NCBI RefSeq assembly: GCF_021155775.2
Contig: NC_060232.1
Location: forward strand, 17,863,922-17,927,921
Direction of reading: 5' to 3'
DNA: 64,000 bases
Origin: Neodiprion pinetum
Lineage: Eukaryota > Arthropoda > Insecta > Hymenoptera > Diprionidae
Positions 35,573-46,344 of the stretch are shown piece by piece (within the stretch, counting starts at the first letter, position 1; the number at the start of each line of letters is the position of its first letter). Both the position numbers and the translations under genes were made by a program. The notes beneath the pieces are model-generated. The model was given only the letters and a program-made list of their open reading frames with translations, was not told where the DNA came from and did not search any database.

Positions 35573-37950
35573 ATACGAATTGATATTTGTGTGAGAGCTA
35601 TCACGTCATCATTATCAACAAATGGAGAGGAGTCATCGGGTATTAGACCAAGAAAAAGATACAAACTGTATATTGAAGACTCAACTCTTCCTGTAAGTTG
35701 ATTGTCTCGAAAGTAAATATGTTTCTTTGGTATACTAAATGATAATAATAATAATTATTTAAATTATAATTTTTCTAGATTCCTATTAGAACGTTAGATA
35801 GATAAATGTATTCGAAATAACACGACCGAAACAAGCAACGGGGTAACTTCAAACGAAGATAATAATTCCTTTCATATAGATAATACCGTAGACTGTGAAA
35901 ATGACTTGAGTGAAGAATCTGAGAGTGAGTTAACTTCAAGTTCAGAAGACGAAGATTCAGCAGACTCATCAGCCGAAGAGATTATAGTCAACAGTGAAGA
36001 TGGAAATTGTGACAATGAATTAGAAAATAATGATTATGATCAGTTTGACCCAAATGAAGAAAAAGAAGAAAATCATGACATCAATTTGAACTCCGGAGCT
36101 CAAGATGTTGATGAAAATTTATATAATCTTGAAAATAGATCAAATATCATGCTGTATGAAGGTAGTAGAATTACTTTGGACGAAGCAGTCTTCGATTTAT
36201 TGAATTTATATGTCAAACATGATCTAACTAAAGCTGCTCTTGGAGATGCTTTAGAGATACAGCTAAAGTTATCACCAGAAAATAATTTGATGCCCAAAAC
36301 AGTGTACAGATTGCTCTAATGTGTTGAACAAATTGCGCCTCCATGCACTGTCACAAAACATTATTATCGTGAAAATTGTTTTGAGTAAATTAGGAGTAAC
36401 ATTGAAATTTTAAAATGTCCAATATGTGATGCCAAAAAATGTGAAGATACTTTTTTTCTTTAATTTGATCTATGCACTCAAATTAAATATTTATTTGAGC
36501 ATTACCATCTCTATGTAAAATTAAAGCCTTTTCTTGTATGAAACGACATTATTATTACAGATATCAGTGATGGCACTGAGTACATTCGAATTAATTCCCG
36601 ACCTGACAGGCAAAAATATGATTCGACACTGGTTTTAAATACAGATGGACTGTCTCTCATTAAAAGTGCTAAAAGCCATTGTTGGCCACTGCTATGTACA
36701 ATAGCTGAGCTACCGGTCACTATTAGAGAGTCATTTGTATTAAATGTAGGTCTTTGGTATAGCAAAAAATTGAAACCATCGATGGGCACATTTTTGCGGC
36801 CTCTGCAATCAAAACTCGAGGAATGTTTTGAAAATGGAGTGCAGTGGAAACATCCAATTACAAAGGAGATACTAGTCACCAAAATAGTACCTTCATTAAT
36901 CATAGCTGATACTCCAGCTCGAGCTAAACTTCAAAACATCTTAAATTTCAACGGACGGTATGGATGCTATATTTGCGAGGTAAGAACAAAAAAAAGCCAA
37001 ACTGTTATATCGGGCGAAAGAGCAAGTAGAGTGTATCCCTATGATATTGACGTTAAACTACGAGATGGGAAGAGAATGATCTCTCATGCTCATGCTTTAA
37101 AAAGATTGAATAAAAAACATCTGAGGGGAGTAAAAGGATTGTCTATATTATCTTGCTTTCCGTTACTTGATCTAGGTACATGTTTTATACCTGAAATCAT
37201 GCATTCGGTTCTACTGGGAGTGGGAAAGCGACTATTTGATACTTACATCAATAAACCAGGCCCATGGAGTATCAAATCTTTTATAAAAATTATTGATGAA
37301 TTCATATTAAGCATTCAACCTCCTTTGTCTTTTAATCGAATGCCACGATCATTATCTGAATCAAATCTTTTCAAGGCTTCTGAGTTTTACAATTTATTAC
37401 TCTTTTATTGCCTTCCATCTCTAAAAGATTTTTTACCAGAAAAATACTTTCAACACTTGATGGGCTTAGTTATTGCTCTATTTAATTTGTTGACGGATTA
37501 TATTTCGGTAAAAGATTTGGAAGAATCAAATAAGCTGCTACAAATTTTCGTTAAAGATACTCCAAGTTTATTCGATGATAAAGAGTTGACATACAATTTA
37601 CATCAACTACTTCATCTTGTTTTGTCTGTGAAACGATGGGGTCCTGTATCAGGTACATCGGCTTTCACTTTTGAAAATTATAATGGATTTATCGCAAAAA
37701 AAGCTCATGGTACAAAGCATTTGTCCGAAGAAATAGCAAACCAGGTAATAATTGCTCAAGGTGTTGGTATTTTGAAAAATTATCTAGCTCAAAGTAATAA
37801 AGATTCTAAAACTATTGAACCAACCAAGGATTATCAGACACTAGGACAAAAAATTAATAACATTACTCTAAGTAATTTAGAATGCCAACTACTTGACTCA
37901 CGGGGTATTATAAAAAAAAATATCCATATACAGGGTGACCACGATAGGGT
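35573..37950 (+). pseudogene. TNP2-like CACTA/EnSpm transposase, broken
   Basis: Upstream exon candidate 35573-35692 (KRYKLYIEDS, then GTAAG). The next part is acidic (35800-36319), with stops near its start and at 36317. The large exon, 36561 to about 37922, is open for more than 450 codons after a TTATTACAG acceptor. It shows TNP2 landmarks: NTDGLSL (first catalytic Asp), KPSMGTFLRPL, ADTPARAKLQN (second acidic site) followed by a CYIC zinc pair, IPEIMHSVLLGVGKRLFD (third acidic site region), and a GTKH segment near the end. The enzyme moves CACTA-type elements. The 3' end is cut by the ~800-bp repeat at 37923. CACTA termini were not located. Confidence 0.82.
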
Positions 37951-38729
37951 GGCCACCCCCCTCCAAAATCTAGCCGTGTGATAATTTGAGAAATTTTTTG
38001 CATGATTTTTAAAGGATTTGCGACGATCTCTCCGATAGTGAAGTCGAAATTTTTTTCGAAACAACCGTTTTTGCGCGCGAAAAAAAAATTTTCGATTTCG
38101 AGACGAAAAATAGGGTTTAATTTTTTTTTCTGAAAATACGCAAAATCCTGAACGCGGATATCAAAAATTTTCCGGAATTCGTCAAACCAATCACCCAGAA
38201 ATAAATCTCAAAATTCAAACTTTTTGTCGAAAATTCGGTACTAACTGGCGGAACAGGTGGAATTGAAATATCTGGCAAAATCGACCAGCGCCAACTTCAC
38301 TCGAGTCCAGGTAGCGGTATACGATATGTCATTGACGATTCTGCGCGATGAGTTTCGTTGGACTGACTTTCTCTGTTTGCAGCTAGGCGAGCAGCAAGAT
38401 TAGTAGTTTGAAAATATCTGCATTGAGAGAAGCGTGACAAAAACGTCCGCATTTAAAATTATCAATGACAATTAACACGAAAGCAGCATAACGGGAGGTT
38501 AACAAGCATTTTGTTATCATCGGTTGCCAGTGACAACCGTTGTAGCACGGAGGTTAGCGAACGCTCGCGCGTGGCCGATCCGGCCGATCAAGATCCCGCT
38601 ATTACCGTTTGACGACCCGGCGACGTCGAGATGATGTAGCGCAAAAATTGAAATTCTTTCGAAAATGATCATCGAATCATCCCGATTCCGTCAAAGTGCA
38701 GCATTATTGACAAAGGCTTATCACTCTAT
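37923..38729 (+). repeat. ~800-bp dispersed repeat, right copy (inside TNP2 end)
   Basis: Inverted partner of 29026-29827. It interrupts the 3' end of the TNP2-like transposase frame, whose last residues (from GDHDRV on) are read from the repeat. Confidence 0.88.
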
Positions 38730-39790
38730 TTTTCATTTTGATGTACTTGGTTATTGTAAAACAGATCGAGATATTAATATAGTTCAACCGTATCTGTCTT
38801 TGAACGGTTGAAATATTTGGTCAAGTTCTGGAAAGTCAAGTGTAGATTCGTTCAGAATTTGCAACAAATAACGTTGTAAATTTCCTTTCCTGCCACGATG
38901 TGTGAAAAAAACAAAGTTTCTGTATGATACGTAAGCGGGCCGAGTAAATAGTCGCTCGAGCCCCGGATGTGAACATTAGCTGCGTGAACAGTCCAGACTA
39001 CAGTATATAACTAGTATAAATAAAATCGTCCTTTTCGCTTTCTGTATTTCTCATATGAGTATATAATAATATGAATTCTGTTTGCGAGCTTCAAAACAAT
39101 ATCTTCGTCTTTGAAGAATATTTTGATTGCGATCATCTGAGATTTATTATTTCGTCCGTGACATTCACGGGTCTATGGTAAAAGTACGAAAAACAACTTA
39201 AAAAAAAAGTTTATGTATTGTACGTGAGTGGGCCGAGTAAATAGTCGCTCGAGCCCCAGATGTAAACATTAGCTGCGTGAACAGCCAAGGCTACAGTATA
39301 TTACAACGGATATCAAATATGAAATTGAATTTAAATTTGTCGTATATATGTTAATTTATTTTGAATTGTTATTCACTTGCGTATTGAGTAAAACACGAAA
39401 ATTATTTATCGCATAAGTTATTTGTTCCACGGTTATTGGGTTTCACGTTGAAAGTTTTTGTTTTTGATCGAAGTGGATTCGGTCCGTTCAAAGTTTATTG
39501 ATCGAAGTGGATTCAGTCCGTCCAAAGATTCTAGATTGAAGTGGATACAGTCCGTTAAGAGTAGGCCGAAGAGGATTCGGTCCGTTTAAAGTCTGTTAAC
39601 TAAAGTAGATTCAGTCGGTCTAAATTTCGTTTACTGAAACAGATTCAGTCGGTTAAAGGCTATTTGAATTTTGTCTTGTCGAATCCAAATAGTTTATCGA
39701 AATAATTGTCGAGTAAGGGTTTCTCGTACATTATTTTACGATCCGGTGGATTAATTGTTGGATAGTTGATCTGTTGTTTATCTACGTTGT
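38730..39790 (+). repeat. 5' leader of outer Gypsy, with direct repeats
   Basis: Two ~110-bp direct repeats, 38905-39015 and 39198-39308 (offset 293), share GGGCCGAGTAAATAGTCGCT and AACATTAGCTGCGTGAACAG. Then 39468-39660 has about six copies of a ~33-bp unit around GAAGTGGATTCGGTCCGTT. This may be LTR-derived leader. A TATA-like run at 39003 (TATATAAC) with AATAAA soon after fits an LTR, but no matching 3' LTR exists in the window. Confidence 0.5.
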
Positions 39791-39794
39791 CGTG

Positions 39795-41997
39795 ATGTTT
39801 ACGTTACCGCCGGCAAAATCGACGAGGTCGTCGCGTAAGGAAAATGCGAATTTTTGTCAGCGTTTGACAACGTGGGACTACCGCGTAATGAAACGCTTTC
39901 AAATCCGTGTGGAGGGGGAAGCGCAGTAGCTGGGATTTCGTCAGAAGAGGTAGAGATATCGAATACTCAAACCTCAGATACAGGCACGTCAAGGAGGGAT
40001 AGTATACCCGATGTCTCAGGGGTTTCCCGTGGATTTCCGTCGGTAGGAACAGGGAGGGGTTCAAAGGGGCCTACTCCTACGTTGGCCGGTGACAATGAGT
40101 ATACGGAGACCGGAGATACAATTGCTCTTTTGATTAGAAGGATGGATGCAGTGCAAAACGAGTTCGTGAAGTCTCAAACTCAGGAAAGAAATAAGATGGC
40201 CATGGTAAAAGAAATATTATCAAAATCAATTGACCGTCTTCCTTCCAACGCTCCTACGCAAAGTCAGAGATCGTCTACGTCACGAACCGAACCATCGAGT
40301 CAAGGGGAAGGCGCGTCTTACGACAAAATTCTGTTAATCCGCAAAAGAGTTTCAGATCCCTTGCGTAATTTCGTACCCATCGAAAATGCCTCGGTGGGAA
40401 ATAAAAGAAACAACAAATTGCCTTTCCGTCAAAAGTTCGTAGAAAGAAATAATGCACCAACAAATACAGATTATGAAATTGGATTAGCCCCCGAACGGTC
40501 AAATCATTACGAGGCAAAACAGAATTGATGACTTGGATGAAAACTTAGAGGACGCAGAGCGTCGTAGAGTTCGAGTTCATAGGAGAACTGGACTATGAAC
40601 AAATCCAGAAAACGATGAATTCCGTCGAAATATTTCCGATACTACGAACACATGGCAGTAGATCAATTAATCGATTTGGAAAATCATCGAACAAATACTT
40701 TCACGGATCCACTCATAAAAATAACATTCGCTCGTCAAATGCCTGACGGTCAAACAATAACGGACGAGAAGCTTGTTTCCGCGGATACTTATCGTCGTCT
40801 AATTCTGAGCGAGGACGCAACACTTCGCCGCGCAGCTTTCACACGTCCAACCCAAGACGTAAGACCTTTGGAAACACCGCGAACGGACTCGTTGTTTCAA
40901 TCAAGCGATGATTCGAACGATTCCGAGATAAGTCAACGATTTGATGATAGACAAAATTACCGTTGCGACGAGAAAACGCGGCGATATGGCAAAGTGGAGA
41001 TAGAGGTATCGATTCACTCGCGCGTACGCCTCAAAGGGAAATAGATTCAGCCCTTGAAATTGGAAAAATAGTTGATGATTGGAAAATTTTGTTTCCGAGT
41101 TCGGAAAAAGATCCTGAACAGTTTCTGCGCGTCTTAAAAGATCAGCTCAATGCGAGCATGATTCACAAAAAATTTTTTATTCCGTATTTGTCAAATATTT
41201 TCAAAGGACCTTACCGATTATGGTACTTATTGAATCGTGAAAATTGGCGAACTTGGAAAGATCCTACAAGAGCCTTTCGTTTTCAATGGAGCGTACGCTA
41301 GGACAATAGCGTTCTTTTGGAAGTAAACAATTTTAAATTGGAAAATGGCAAAACCCTCGCTGAATTGACCTGCAGAACTCGAGTGATTTACGAGCGCATG
41401 CGGTCTTCCCTTCACTTCTTAGAACAACTAAAACAGATCTTGTTGAAAGTCAGTCCCCGACTCACATCTGAGATTTTAAATTTGCCTATTCACAATTACG
41501 AAGACTTTGTGCACTATATTAATGAGAGAAATTATTTGTTTCAACGCTTGAACGAAGTTCACAAGGAACCACGTGTCTTGTCAAAGAAAACCGTGATGAG
41601 AATGCTTCAAGAGGACACCGAAGCATCTGCAGGAGACAGTGACAGCGATGACGAGCTATCACGCCTGGATGACTCACAAGAAAACCTACCAACTAAGGCT
41701 GATCAAAAGAAAATTCCGTAGAGTTCGAAGACCTTGACGAAACAGCGATTCGAGAAAATTGTGGCAAATCCCGACAAAACTCAAGTGGACCAAAGTAACA
41801 CAGTTCAAACATCCAGTACACGATTTAAAGGTATTCAAGATCCAAATAAAATATTTTGTTACAACTGTGGCAATAGAGGACGTATGTCACGCTCTTGTCT
41901 TGACGAGAGACAGGATGTATGTTATTACTGTTACACAGCAGGCCATGTAACTAAAGATTGTCCAAAAACTCAAGGAAACGAGCAAGCCCGACAGTAA
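39795..41997 (+). pseudogene. Gag of the outer Gypsy element
   Basis: ATG at 39795 shifts frame near 39852. Further open pieces follow at 39854-40528, 40652-41044, 40963-41301, 41317-41721 and 41734-41997. The capsid-like part lies near 41050-41560 (DDWKILFPSSEKDPEQFL). The end carries two zinc knuckles: the first, CYNCGNRGRMSRSC, has Arg where His belongs; the second, CYYCYTAGHVTKDC, is canonical CX2CX4HX4C. Gag packages the element's RNA. At least three shifts make it non-functional. Confidence 0.75.
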
Positions 41998-42425
41998 CTG
42001 GACCTCCGGATCCTGCCATCATGGAAAAAAGCGAGGTGAATAAGACGATAAAAATAAAAATCTGGAAAACGAAATCGTTGGACTCCACAGAGGTCAAAAT
42101 CGGAGAACCGATGGAGGGCAAACTACAACTCCTGACAGGGTCTGACGAGGAGTCGGACGAATTTGACGAAAACGTAGAAATCACGGTTGACAACGGTGAT
42201 GAGGTAACAACGGGAATTATCACTTTCCTCACGTCAACGAACCTCACGACAATCACTGAAACTGTACAAGATGGAAAAATTGACGCCGAAAAATATCGTC
42301 ACTGGAGACCACCGGGAAATTTCGACAATGATCTCGCAACGTTTACTAGAGCGTCGAATTTTCTGCACAAAAAATGGTTTGTACGAGCCTATGGAAGTAA
42401 TAAGAATTCCGGTCGATATTTATAT
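41958..42425 (+). pseudogene. Outer Gypsy gag-pol linker before the inner insertion
   Basis: Open frame with acidic residues, then the YRHWRPPGNFDND region, cut by the LTR at 42426. The protease domain resumes after 50552. Confidence 0.6.
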
Positions 42426-42704
42426 TGCTACAAAGGGTGAAATCACCCGTTTTGCCCCCTCTTTGATGATCTAGTAGTCATCATAGATAAAAGACGTTTA
42501 TAAACCTCTTACGTCTTTCAAAAGAATGAGGTTGCTGCGTCAACCAACATTATTGTAAAAACAGTCTTGTTTCAGACTTTGAACTAGAAACACATGTTGC
42601 GCAATTGAAGCTTTTTCACAACATTTTATTCACGCTCTTGATTTTGACTTGATAATTCAACTCGCGGATCCGTATTTATTTCCGTAACGTCAAAGAACGT
42701 TACA
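42426..42704 (+). repeat. 5' LTR of inner Gypsy
   Basis: 279 bp, starting TGCTACAAAGGGTGAAATC and ending GAACGTTACA. Preceded by ATAT. Confidence 0.92.
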
Positions 42705-42705
42705 T

Positions 42706-42723
42706 TGGTGTCAGAAGCGGGAT
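42706..42723 (+). other. Primer-binding site of inner Gypsy
   Basis: TGGTGTCAGAAGCGGGAT begins one base after the LTR with the TGG that pairs to a tRNA CCA end. The priming tRNA was not identified. Confidence 0.75.
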
Positions 42724-42770
42724 CTTGAGTTTCTTTTTAAACGAGTCAATTCAGTGCGCGAACTTTAACT

Positions 42771-44303
42771 ATGAGCAATAGTCGTATGACACGCTCACGT
42801 CGAAGGAAAAGTGGCAGAGAAGAACCTTCCATTATGGAAAATCCGCGGGTTCCCGAGACAATCTCGTCACCTTCAGTGGACCCTCTTCCATTTCTCTCGG
42901 CGGTCTCGCAGATTGATCAGCTGAAGATCATCTCCCAACAACAAGAAGCCGCTGAACGTCAACAACAGCAACTTTTTCAGCTGCTTCTTGATCAACAAGG
43001 ACAGCGGAGGCTCGATAGAGGAGCTCAAGAACGATCCGAGACCAGTCTTCGTGAACTGTTCCGGACGACTGTGGCAGCTCTTCAGGCTGTCCATCAGGTG
43101 AACGGCTCAGGAGAACCGGCTGTCACCCCTCGAGGTTCCAGAGTCGTTACTCCGCTTCCCTTTCCTGTTCCCTCTCCTGTTCCTGTTCCCGCTGTTCAGG
43201 AGGTCCAACATCCAGGACGGTTCCAGGATGTTCGAGACTCAAGGTCTGTGCCTTTCATTAGGGGAATAGATGAATCCCCAATTTCTGGAACAACAGTAAA
43301 TAATGAGGTTGGCTTTTCGGAGCCTCTGTCTCAGGTTCAACCTCGTTATTCTCATTTAAGTCAATTAAATAATTCAAGATTTCCTGGGGTTGCTTCTCAA
43401 ATTAACGAGAAACCCTTTTATCCTTTAAAACCGCCAATTTTTGATGGAAAGATTCCATGGGCAGATTATGAACGTCAATTTAACACAATTGCAAAGCATA
43501 ATCAGTGGGAGTCCGTCATAAGGGCCTACAGCCTTGCCTCTTGTCTTCGGACGCCGGATTTAAATGTTTTAACGGCATTGTCTGAAGAAGAAATTTCTGA
43601 TTATGGAAAACTTGGCTCCGCGCTTGAATTGAGATACGGAAATGACCATCTGACAAAATTGTACACAGCCCGATTACAGACTAGAAGACAAGGACGAGAC
43701 GAAGACCTCGCGTCACTTAGCCAAGATATTGAACGGCTCTCTCGTGTAGCTTTGCCAGACCACGAGCCGTCTCGTAATTTATTAGCGACCCAAGCTTTCT
43801 TAAACGCAATTAGTGCTCCAGAAATTAAAATGGCCGATGGGACATCGGGTCTCACTTCTCTACGAGAGGCAACGGCCAAATCCCTTGAGGTGGAGGCAAT
43901 GCGAAAACAATATTTTGGGTTGAACAAGCTTCGTCGGATGGAGGTGTCCATAAACACCTCAAAAATACGAAGTTTTGAACACTCGGAAGAGTCAAAGCCT
44001 CAAAATTATAGAAATAAAAACAACAATGATAATTTTAAACAAAGAAATCGTGGTTCTTTTCAAGACCAGATAAACAAGCGTGGAATTAAGAACGCGGTCA
44101 TGACAAATCAAACCGGCTTGACTTGTATATTTTGTGAAAAAATAGGACATGACGCCAACCATTGTTTTCTAATTAAAAAAATTAGTGGAGAACCGATGCA
44201 GAGTTCGAATCCAAACTCTTATAACTGGCGTAAGAAAGAAATAGAAATAGGGGAAGCAAATCCTCAATCGAGCTCTTCAACAGGAACTCGTCCAAAAAAC
44301 TAA
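42771..44303 (+). CDS. Gag of inner Gypsy (510 aa, open)
   Basis: ATG at 42771, one open frame to TAA at 44303. Basic start (MTRSRRRKSGR), a Gln-rich coiled segment (about residues 55-85), a proline-rich linker, then a capsid domain from about residue 220 (PPIFDGKIPWADYERQFNTI). It ends with a single zinc knuckle CIFCEKIGHDANHC (CX2CX4HX4C) near residue 460. It would form the particle and bind element RNA. It is the best preserved gene of this copy even though pol is broken. The stop is preceded by a slippery heptamer at 44294-44300. Confidence 0.88.
   Translation: MSNSRMTRSRRRKSGREEPSIMENPRVPETISSPSVDPLPFLSAVSQIDQLKIISQQQEAAERQQQQLFQLLLDQQGQRRLDRGAQERSETSLRELFRTTVAALQAVHQVNGSGEPAVTPRGSRVVTPLPFPVPSPVPVPAVQEVQHPGRFQDVRDSRSVPFIRGIDESPISGTTVNNEVGFSEPLSQVQPRYSHLSQLNNSRFPGVASQINEKPFYPLKPPIFDGKIPWADYERQFNTIAKHNQWESVIRAYSLASCLRTPDLNVLTALSEEEISDYGKLGSALELRYGNDHLTKLYTARLQTRRQGRDEDLASLSQDIERLSRVALPDHEPSRNLLATQAFLNAISAPEIKMADGTSGLTSLREATAKSLEVEAMRKQYFGLNKLRRMEVSINTSKIRSFEHSEESKPQNYRNKNNNDNFKQRNRGSFQDQINKRGIKNAVMTNQTGLTCIFCEKIGHDANHCFLIKKISGEPMQSSNPNSYNWRKKEIEIGEANPQSSSSTGTRPKN
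44294..44303 (+). promoter_or_regulatory. Probable -1 frameshift site between gag and pol
   Basis: A AAA AAC in the gag frame, directly before the gag UAA. A -1 slip moves ribosomes into the frame that encodes the protease (DTGA at 44450), as in the X XXY YYZ sites of many retroelements. A downstream stem-loop was not worked out. Confidence 0.7.
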
Positions 44304-44707
44304 TTTCAGATGATTCGTCGGGGCGAAAATCATCGCAGATTGTTAAGAGTGAAAGCCCTCTTAGAGAACAGTTTTTAATTAGAAGTCTCCGACAATCTGG
44401 TCTTTACGCGCGCGGTACTGTAAATGGCGTCGATTGTCTTTGGGTAATAGACACTGGCGCGGAAGTAACCGTAGTTCGATCGGATCTCTTTAAATCCGAT
44501 GACCAGATTGTTCTATCTTTATCCCTGCGAACAGCCACTGGAGAGACGACCCCGGTTTTGAGACAGGCTACTGACCAAATTAACCTTTTTGGGTGTATCG
44601 ACTCTCCACATAAGGTTTTTATAGCAGATGTAGAGGATGAAGGTATTTTGGGAATGGACTTTCTCACAGCTAAAACTGTGTTATCTCGACCAAGAGAAAT
44701 TCACTAG
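44300..44707 (+). CDS. Aspartic protease of inner Gypsy
   Basis: In the -1 frame from gag. CLWVIDTGAEVTVV carries the intact DTGA active site at 44450, and GILGMDF closes the fold. The frame ends at a TAG at 44705, after which RT lies in another frame, so pol is interrupted here. It would cleave gag-pol. Confidence 0.82.
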   Translation, partial: LISDDSSGRKSSQIVKSESPLREQFLIRSLRQSGLYARGTVNGVDCLWVIDTGAEVTVVRSDLFKSDDQIVLSLSLRTATGETTPVLRQATDQINLFGCIDSPHKVFIADVEDEGILGMDFLTAKTVLSRPREIH

Positions 44708-44781
44708 CTTCAAACAATCGCGAAATAACTCTTTGTACAAATGGAAATGAAATTTATTGGACTCCTCCTGGAATTCGGGAA

Positions 44782-45978
44782 ATGGAACTATCAGAAGATG
44801 ATTTTCAACATTTCCCTTCACATTTACCGAGCCTTGTGGAGAAATCTTCCATTTCGTTAAATCCAGCTCAGGTAGAATCGTTTAAATCTCTTTTGCTAGA
44901 ATTTATAGATTTTTTCGCCAAAGATAGCGGTGATAAGGGCCGATGTACTTCTGTCAAGCACAAGATCGACGTCGGAGAGAATTCACCAATAAAACAAGCT
45001 CCTCGAAGACTCGCTCTCAACGCCCGAGAAGAGGTGAAGAAGCTTGTTGAGGACATGCTAATGAACGATGTGATTGAACCATCGTCTAGTCCCTGGGCCT
45101 CACCAATCGTCCTTGTTAACAAAACGGACGGATCCAAACGATTTTGTATCGATCACACGAAGCTGAACGATATAACGAAGAAAGATTCTTACCCTCTACC
45201 CAGAATCGACGAGACACTCGACCTGTTAGCTGGTGCAACTTGGTTCAGCATCATAGATCTTCAGAGCGGATACTGGCAGGTCGAAATGGATCCTCTAGAT
45301 AATGAAAAAACAGCTTTTGTTACGGGTATAGGAGGATTATGGCAGTTCAAGGTTATGCCGTTTGGTTTGAGTAATGCCCGGGCTACCTTTGAACGAATGA
45401 TGGAGGCTGTTCTCCATGGGCTCACTGGCAAAATATGCCTCGTCTATTTAGACGATATAATCGTTTTTGGCAAGAACTTTGAAGAAGAAGTTCAAAATCT
45501 CAGACAAGTTTTCGCTAGGCTGAAGCAAGCAGGCCTAAAAATGAGCCCGAAAAAATGCCACCTGTTCCAGAAAGAAGTAGGCTTCCTCGGACATATCGTC
45601 TCAGCACAAGGTGTGAAGACCGACCCATCCAAAGTCGAGAAGGTTTCTTCTTGGCCGACACCTAAGAATAAAAAACAAATTCAAAGCGTTTCAGGTCTTT
45701 GTACGTATTACAGAAGACTAGTAAAAGGTTTCGCTAGTATAGCTAAACCTCTCCATCACTTGACCGGAATCAAGATTCCTTTCGACTGGACCCCGGAATG
45801 CGAAGAAGCTTTCAAGAAATTAAAAAAAAATCTTATTTCATCGCCGATTTTAGCTTATCCAGAGGTCGAACTTCCTTTCATTTTAGATACGGATGCCTCT
45901 CTTTCAGGAATAGGTTCTGTCACAAATTCAGGGAGGTCAGGAGAGAGTGATAAGTTATTTCAGCGGAGTTTTAAGTAA
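44782..45978 (+). pseudogene. Reverse transcriptase of inner Gypsy
   Basis: Open for 398 codons with a full RT: RLALNAREEVKKLVEDML, WASPIVLVNKTDGSKRFCID, FSIIDLQSGYWQVEMD, MPFGLSNARATFERMM, and intact YLDD at 45444-45455. The connection domain and start of RNase H follow (LDTDASLSGIGSV) before a frameshift. The RT core itself looks undamaged; the gene as a whole is split from protease and RNase H. Confidence 0.88.
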
Positions 45979-46340
45979 AACTGAGAGGAATTATTGTGTC
46001 ACTCGTAGAGAACTTTTAGCTGTTGTTAAGACCGTAGTACATTTTCACCATTATCTGTACGGTAGGAGATTTTTGATTCGATTGATTTTTGACAGATCAT
46101 GCTTCTCTCAGGTGGCTACTTTCGTTCAAATCTCCCGAAGGTCAGGTAGCTAGATGGTTAGAAAGGCTCGGTCAGTACGATTTTGATATTCGTCATCGAG
46201 GAGGACTTCATCATGGAAAAGCCGATGCTCTCTCTCGGAGATCCTGCGAGGAAATGCCAGAGTGTAAACGTGTGCCCGATCAGAGAAAAATCGTGACTCC
46301 TCTCTTTCAATACGGAAGATTTCTTTCGAAAATAACCAGG
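45920..46340 (+). pseudogene. RNase H of inner Gypsy
   Basis: Continues across two frame changes: FSGVLSKTERNYCVTRREL (45947-46153) and TDHASLRWLLSF then IRHRGGLHHGKADALSRR (46089-46370). It removes RNA from the hybrid during reverse transcription. Confidence 0.8.
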
Positions 46341-46344
46341 AGGA

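Noticed and set aside
29026..38729. One 9.7-kb transposon with 800-bp terminal inverted repeats
   Set aside because: No target duplication at the outer edges, and the right copy cuts into the TNP2 frame as a later insertion would. Kept as a finding, not a feature.
38905..39308. 5' LTR of the outer Gypsy
   Set aside because: Direct repeats and a TATA-like run are suggestive, but no matching 3' LTR or primer-binding site was found, so it is listed only as leader.
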